From an uncultured Collinsella sp. (GTDB taxonomy: Bacteria; Actinomycetota; Coriobacteriia; Coriobacteriales; Coriobacteriaceae), in the NCBI GenBank assembly GCA_900544205.1, contig UQUG01000069.1, forward strand, positions 1-9,956: 9,956 bases of DNA, read 5' to 3'. The notes below the pieces were generated by a model. The model saw only the letters and a list, made by a program, of their open reading frames with translations. It did no database searches and was not told the origin of the DNA. The position numbers were made by a program, and so were the translations under genes. Positions 6,342 to 9,956 of the stretch are shown here, piece by piece (position 1 is the stretch's first letter; the number at the start of each line of letters is the position of its first letter).

Positions 6342-7142
6342 CTAAACAAGTTGAAGATTGATGCCGATGACGCAGATGAGCAGCAGCGCCGTCACCACCG
6401 CAGCCAACGCATCGCCGCGGCCAAATGCAAGCGCATGCAGACGTGTGCGGCCCTGCTCGCCGTGATAGCAGCGTGCATCCATGGCAGCAGACAGCGTCTC
6501 GGCATGACGGAACACGCCGGTGAACAGCGGAATCGCCACACTGCCGAGCATGCGTACGCCACCGAGCGGACCGCCCGTTACGCGTGCACCGCGGCTCGCC
6601 TGCGCATCGGCCGTCTGCTTCATCTCGGTGGCGAACTGCGGCATAAAGCGCAACGCGATACCCATAATCATGCCGAGCTCGTGCGCAGGAAGTCCCACAC
6701 GCGCAAACGGTGCGAGCAGACGCTCAAAGCCCGCGGTGAGGTCGAGCGTCGGCGTAGTGAGCGTAATGGCACTCATGCCGGCCATCATCAACGTCAGGCG
6801 GCACGCCATAAAGGCGGCAGAACGCAGTGAGCCCTCGCTTATCTGCAGAAAACCGAGCTGCCACAAGATGCGCCCACTCTGATCGGTAAACAAGTTGAGC
6901 ACCGCGACCACGACGACGATTGCCAGCAGCGGCGCCATCGATGATAGGACCCGGCGCAACGGCACCCGGGACACGGCATAGATCAGCACGACGAAAATTG
7001 CGACAGGGGCCAGTCCGCGGAAGCCACTGACCGTGAGCGTCGTGATCAGAAACACAAAGCCCAAGAGCAACTTGGTTCGCGGGTCCAGGCGGTGGATTGC
7101 ACTATCGCCGGGATAGTAACTACCAAACGAAAACGCCTCCAT
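6342..7142 (-). CDS. ecfT: ECF transporter transmembrane coupling protein (EcfT)
   Basis: The scaffold subunit of an energy-coupling-factor vitamin importer, in the cytoplasmic membrane, linking the ATPase to the substrate-binding S component. The 266-aa length is typical. The N-terminal HRLDPRTKL (17-25) is a family hallmark. Hydrophobic segments are visible at about 26-58, 68-84, 108-130 and 244-263. The two coupling-helix motifs that dock onto the ATPases appear as ASRG (182-185, in place of the usual Ala-Arg-Gly) and ARCY (223-226), the latter within AMDARCYHG followed by GRTR. Its ATG shares one base with the TGA of the ATPase gene, indicating translational coupling and matched stoichiometry. 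Third gene of the ribU-ecfA-ecfT unit. Confidence 0.93.
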   Translation of the reverse strand: MEAFSFGSYYPGDSAIHRLDPRTKLLLGFVFLITTLTVSGFRGLAPVAIFVVLIYAVSRVPLRRVLSSMAPLLAIVVVVAVLNLFTDQSGRILWQLGFLQISEGSLRSAAFMACRLTLMMAGMSAITLTTPTLDLTAGFERLLAPFARVGLPAHELGMIMGIALRFMPQFATEMKQTADAQASRGARVTGGPLGGVRMLGSVAIPLFTGVFRHAETLSAAMDARCYHGEQGRTRLHALAFGRGDALAAVVTALLLICVIGINLQLV

Positions 7143-9046
7143 CAGCAGCCCTCCTCTCGCGCGACCGTCTTGGATTTAGCAATGTCCGAGACGTTAGAAG
7201 AACCGTCTGAGCGACCGATCAGCAAATTTGCCAACTCGTCGGCCAACGACTCAACCGTATAGAGCCCGCCGCGACGCAGCGGCACGCCCGCCTCCGTAAG
7301 CGCCAGCGCCATACGCTGGGCGGCGGGAACGCCCAAGCCGATCGACTTGAGCTCATCGGCATGCGCAAACACCTGCACGGGCGTTCCCTCAGCAAACACC
7401 GCGCCCTCGTTCATCACAACGATACGGTCACAACAATTTGCCAGGTCATCCATGCTGTGCGAAACCATGACAACGGTCAGGCCCTCGCAATGGAGTCGAT
7501 CGATGAGCCCTAGGAAATCCCTGCGCGCAGCCGGATCGAGCCCCGCCATGGGTTCATCGAGCACCAGGACCTCGGGCTCCATGGCAAGCACGCCGGCGAA
7601 TGCCACGCGCCGTTGTTGACCGCCCGAAAGCTCAAAGGGGCTCTTGTCGCCGACCGTGGAAAGGTCGAGGCCCACGCGTGAGAGCGATGACTCGACACGA
7701 CGGTCGACTTCATCTTGCGGCAAGCCAAGGTTGTGCGGACCAAACGCCACGTCCTGCGCCACGGTTTCGGCAAACAGCTGACGCTCAGGATATTGAAACA
7801 CCACGCCGACCTTGGCCTTAACCGCGGCGGCGTCTTTCTTGTTTGACAGATCGAGCCCCAGCGCGCAAACGCTTCCCTCCTGGGGACGAATCAAACCGTT
7901 GAGATGCTGGACCAGCGTCGACTTACCCGAACCGGTATGACCTGCCAAACCCAGGAACTCGCCGCGACGCACCGTCAGCGATACATCGCGCAGCGCCCAC
8001 GGGCTGCTGGGGTCGTTTCCCCAGAGAGCCTGTTTGTTCGATGAACCCTCGGCGGCCGAGCGCTTGTGCCAACGGCGACGCTCGCGGGCGCTCAGCGAAT
8101 AACTGTACGAAACATGGGATAGCTCTATGACGGGCTCCGACGCGTTGCCCTCGTTGTCTACCGGAACAGTGCCGTCAGCGATTTCCAACTGGGATGCGGA
8201 AGACTGCCCCGCGGTGCCTGCCCCACTTCGCTCGGCATAAGTCTGCGCAATCTCGGCGACCATATCCGCCTCACGTACCTGCGCGCAAACGGGCACGCCC
8301 TTCGCACGAAGCGTCCTACCTAAGCAGCACGACGCCGGCATATCCAGGTTGAGCTGCGCAAGTTCGTCCGCTCGCGTCAAGATTTCCTCGGGCGTACCGA
8401 GCATGGCAACGCGCCCCGCCCGAAACACCGCGACACGATCGGCCTCGGCGGCCTCTTCCATAAAGTGCGTAATCATCACGATGGTCATGCCGCGATCGTG
8501 CAACGCGCGGCAAGCCTTCATGAGGCCCTTGCGCCCACGCGGATCAAGCATCGAGGAAGCCTCATCCAAAATGAGAACGCGCGGCTCCATGGCGAGCACG
8601 CCGGCAAGCGCCACGCGCTGCTTTTGGCCACCCGAAAGCGCGTGGGTCTCGTGGCGCTCAAAGCCCACCAGGCCCACACCCTTCAGCGCCTCGCGTACGC
8701 GCTGCGCAATTTGCGCCGATGGCACGCCAAGGTTTTCGGGACCGAACGCAACGTCATCTTCGACAAGCGTTGCCACCAGCTGATCATCGGGATTCTGGAA
8801 TACCATGCCCGCGGTCGAACGAATGTCGTAGACCAGCTCGGGATCGGACGCATCCATGCCGTTAATGCGCACCGTGCCCGCATCGGGCTGCAGCAGCGCA
8901 TTCAGATGCTTGGCAAACGTCGACTTGCCCGACCCATTGCCACCGAGGATGCAGAAAAACTCCCCGTCCTCGATGTTCAGATCGACACCGTCGAGTGCCG
9001 ACACGGCACCGTCATAGCTAAAGGAAACGCCCCGACACTCAATCAT
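7142..9046 (-). CDS. ecfA: Fused ECF transporter ATPase (EcfA1-EcfA2)
   Basis: A 634-aa protein holding both ATPases of an ECF importer in one chain; the subunits are usually separate proteins of about 280 aa. Domain 1 (about 1-235): Walker A GGNGSGKST (35-43), Q-loop Gln84, LSGGQ (137-141), Walker B ILDE ending Glu162 and His194. Its DEASSMLD resembles EcfA1. Domain 2 (about 305-600): Walker A GHTGSGKST (369-377), Gln418, LSGGQ (473-477), LDEP with Glu498 and His530; its DEPMAGLD resembles EcfA2. Both sites keep every catalytic residue. A low-complexity linker (about 272-303) and a basic, Trp-containing insert (about 318-349) in the start of domain 2 are unusual. The ATG overlaps the ribU stop by 4 nt (ATGA). 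A dedicated riboflavin role is inferred from context; it could also power other S components. Confidence 0.94.
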   Translation of the reverse strand: MIECRGVSFSYDGAVSALDGVDLNIEDGEFFCILGGNGSGKSTFAKHLNALLQPDAGTVRINGMDASDPELVYDIRSTAGMVFQNPDDQLVATLVEDDVAFGPENLGVPSAQIAQRVREALKGVGLVGFERHETHALSGGQKQRVALAGVLAMEPRVLILDEASSMLDPRGRKGLMKACRALHDRGMTIVMITHFMEEAAEADRVAVFRAGRVAMLGTPEEILTRADELAQLNLDMPASCCLGRTLRAKGVPVCAQVREADMVAEIAQTYAERSGAGTAGQSSASQLEIADGTVPVDNEGNASEPVIELSHVSYSYSLSARERRRWHKRSAAEGSSNKQALWGNDPSSPWALRDVSLTVRRGEFLGLAGHTGSGKSTLVQHLNGLIRPQEGSVCALGLDLSNKKDAAAVKAKVGVVFQYPERQLFAETVAQDVAFGPHNLGLPQDEVDRRVESSLSRVGLDLSTVGDKSPFELSGGQQRRVAFAGVLAMEPEVLVLDEPMAGLDPAARRDFLGLIDRLHCEGLTVVMVSHSMDDLANCCDRIVVMNEGAVFAEGTPVQVFAHADELKSIGLGVPAAQRMALALTEAGVPLRRGGLYTVESLADELANLLIGRSDGSSNVSDIAKSKTVAREEGC

Positions 9047-9633
9047 GCGCGGCCTTTGACCTGGTCCTTTTTAGGCGTGATGAGGTTGGAGACCGCTTTA
9101 TACACCGCCAGTGTCAACACCGAGTTAAGCACGGTCTTGATAAGGTTGAACGGCAGCACGGCAGGAATCATGAGCGGGGCGATCACATCGACCGAGCCAT
9201 ACCAGAACCATACGCCAATGGTAAGGTTTGCGACCATAGACAACGCCGTAGCGGCAATAACGCCGAGCACCAGGCCAATCACGGCACCCTTATAGGTATG
9301 CATCTTCTGATAGACGATAGCCGCAGGCAGAATGTAGCCCAGCGTGGCAACCAGGTTCATAAGCGCGCCGACCCAGTCACCCGTGGTGAGCGCATGGATA
9401 ACGATAGCCATAGCGGCAACAGCAGTGCCGGCGCCAGGACCATACGCAAACCCGCACACCATCGCCGGTACCAGCGACGGGTCATACGTCAAAAACGGCG
9501 CCGAAGGAAGGATAGGCAGCTGCACGTACATAAACAGGGCGCCCAAGGCGCACATCAACGCCATGGTAACGAGCTGTTTGGTGCTCCACCTATTCGTGTT
9601 CTCAAAATGGATATGCTGCGACTGTTCAGACAT
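9043..9633 (-). CDS. ribU: Riboflavin ECF transporter S component (RibU)
   Basis: The membrane protein that binds riboflavin and delivers it through the EcfA-EcfT module. It is 196 aa with about six hydrophobic segments (roughly 20-40, 52-80, 88-108, 114-136, 148-163, 165-186). The RibU-type segment with PFLTYDPS (46-53) and GFAYGPGAG (61-69), and the late NLIKTVLN motif (163-170), match the family. The ATG at 9633 is chosen because it follows AGGTGATC, a full match to the ribosomal anti-SD. An in-frame ATG at 9654 lies inside the 3' strand of the riboswitch P1 helix and lacks an SD, so it is rejected. The FMN riboswitch directly upstream is strong support for riboflavin as substrate. First gene of the operon; its stop overlaps the ATPase start. 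Confidence 0.94.
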   Translation of the reverse strand: MSEQSQHIHFENTNRWSTKQLVTMALMCALGALFMYVQLPILPSAPFLTYDPSLVPAMVCGFAYGPGAGTAVAAMAIVIHALTTGDWVGALMNLVATLGYILPAAIVYQKMHTYKGAVIGLVLGVIAATALSMVANLTIGVWFWYGSVDVIAPLMIPAVLPFNLIKTVLNSVLTLAVYKAVSNLITPKKDQVKGRA

Positions 9634-9635
9634 AA

Positions 9636-9643
9636 GATCACCT
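9636..9643 (-). promoter_or_regulatory. Ribosome binding site of ribU
   Basis: AGGTGATC on the minus strand is fully complementary to the 3' end of 16S rRNA and sits just before the ATG at 9633. It fixes the ribU start. Its first bases (CAG at 9644-9642) could extend the riboswitch P1 by pairing with CTG at 9828-9826, which would hide the site in the ligand-bound form. Confidence 0.75.
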
Positions 9644-9647
9644 GCCT

Positions 9648-9828
9648 CTTTCATCCGGACTCTAACCGTTGGTACTGGGATCTCACCAGTTCAGCCGGCA
9701 TGCGAACCAACACACGCACGGGTCGCGGACTCATCGGCTCGGTCGCAGACACCTCGCCTGCGCCACGGCGTCCCTTTGACACCGCCCGATTTACCGCCAG
9801 TGGGGAATTCCACCCCGCCCTGAAACAG
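9648..9828 (-). promoter_or_regulatory. FMN riboswitch (RFN element)
   Basis: The minus strand shows the conserved aptamer blocks in order: CAGGGCGGGG and AATTCCCCACTGGCGGTAAA at the 5' side, GAGTCCGCGACCC in the middle, then GAACTGGTGAGATCCCAGTA, CCAACGGTTAGAGTCCGGATG at the 3' side (given in pieces). P1 pairs TTTCA (9825-9821) with TGAAA (9653-9649). The third arm is enlarged and GC-rich, including a CGCAG/CTGCG stem. FMN binding would lower expression of the riboflavin importer and perhaps the genes behind it. P1 ends five nt before the ribU SD (9643-9636) and no terminator stem with a U-run follows, so translational control by SD occlusion is the likelier mode. Confidence 0.96.
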
Positions 9829-9920
9829 CAATTGCAAGTGTAGCACGAGCAATCGTTCGCGCAAGTATGCCGAGGGTAATTTATGGTGGGGATCAGTTGC
9901 CCCTTGATTATCGACTTCAT
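9651..9920 (-). CDS. Doubtful small ORF with a cysteine cluster
   Basis: An ATG at 9920 is preceded by a strong SD, GGGAGGTG (9933-9926), with 5-nt spacing. The first 34 residues begin MKSIIKG and then carry six cysteines in 13 residues (Cys20, 24, 26, 29, 31, 32; pattern C-x3-C-x-C-x2-C-x-C-C). The frame then runs on for 55 residues through the proposed ribU promoter and the FMN aptamer, ending at 9651. That tail has the composition of translated structured RNA and is not credible as protein. A Cys-rich peptide with a short leader would resemble some modified-peptide precursors, but I recognise no family and see no modifying enzyme. Two ATA codons, rare in this GC-rich setting, also argue for non-coding DNA. 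Listed as a possibility only. Confidence 0.18.
   Translation of the reverse strand: MKSIIKGQLIPTINYPRHTCANDCSCYTCNCCFRAGWNSPLAVNRAVSKGRRGAGEVSATEPMSPRPVRVLVRMPAELVRSQYQRLESG
9837..9864 (-). promoter_or_regulatory. Putative extended -10 promoter of the ribU operon
   Basis: On the minus strand: -35 TTGCGC (9864-9859), 16-bp spacer, then TGC-TACACT as an extended -10 (9845-9837). The expected transcription start, about 9830, falls just upstream of the riboswitch P1 helix, the right place for a leader RNA. Confidence 0.55.
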
Positions 9921-9940
9921 CCGAACACCTCCCACATTCA

Positions 9941-9956
9941 TCCGTACATGTACGGA
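9941..9956. promoter_or_regulatory. Perfect 16-bp palindrome at the window edge
   Basis: TCCGTACATGTACGGA is its own reverse complement. It could be an operator for a dimeric regulator, or a 6-bp stem with a CATG loop. It lies about 80 bp upstream of the proposed ribU -35 and 8 bp before the SD of the small Cys-rich ORF. Context to the right is cut off by the window end. Confidence 0.4.

Noticed and set aside
9634..9654. Upstream in-frame ATG giving RibU seven extra residues
   Set aside because: It lies inside the 3' strand of the riboswitch P1 helix and has no SD. The ATG at 9633 follows AGGTGATC.
1..9956. Search for tRNA, rRNA, CRISPR arrays, insertion sequences and phage genes
   Set aside because: No cloverleaf, repeat-spacer pattern, transposase or terminal inverted repeat was seen. 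The window is core metabolism and transport.

Overview
The window suggests a high-GC Gram-positive bacterium, most likely a Coriobacteriia (Collinsella-like) actinobacterium. This is inferred from gene content, base composition, a fused ECF ATPase and Shine-Dalgarno (SD) sites matching the usual anti-SD. No rRNA or other phylogenetic marker is present. All nine convincing genes lie on the minus strand, so transcription runs from high to low coordinates. The long plus-strand ORFs are GC-driven shadows.

Right part (about 9956 to 5410): a flavin-uptake operon. A probable extended -10 promoter (9837-9864) starts an RNA whose 5' end is a canonical FMN riboswitch (about 9648-9828). Then come ribU (riboflavin S component), a fused double ATPase ecfA1-ecfA2, and ecfT. 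These three are translationally coupled by 4-nt and 1-nt overlaps. After short gaps of 30 and 44 nt come two tandem paralogous FMN-type split-barrel proteins of the pyridoxamine-phosphate-oxidase-like family. Riboflavin import and two probable flavin users therefore sit under one FMN-sensing leader.

Middle (5409-5145): an intergenic region with a strong GC hairpin containing a GNRA-loop inner stem, two ArgR-type boxes spaced 21 bp centre to centre, and a weak extended -10 promoter for the arginine genes.

Left part (5144-257): argC-argJ-argB-argD, four enzymes that take N-acetylglutamate to ornithine by the acetyl-recycling route. ArgJ carries the Ala-Thr self-cleavage site. ArgB has the N-terminal extension typical of arginine-inhibited kinases, so the pathway appears controlled both by ArgR and by feedback. 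Positions 1-256 hold no recognisable gene; they contain overlapping hairpins and one of two copies of a 17-bp motif, the other lying just after argC.

The most unusual signals are at the right edge: a perfect 16-bp palindrome, and a small ORF with a strong ribosome site and a six-cysteine cluster whose frame runs into the riboswitch.
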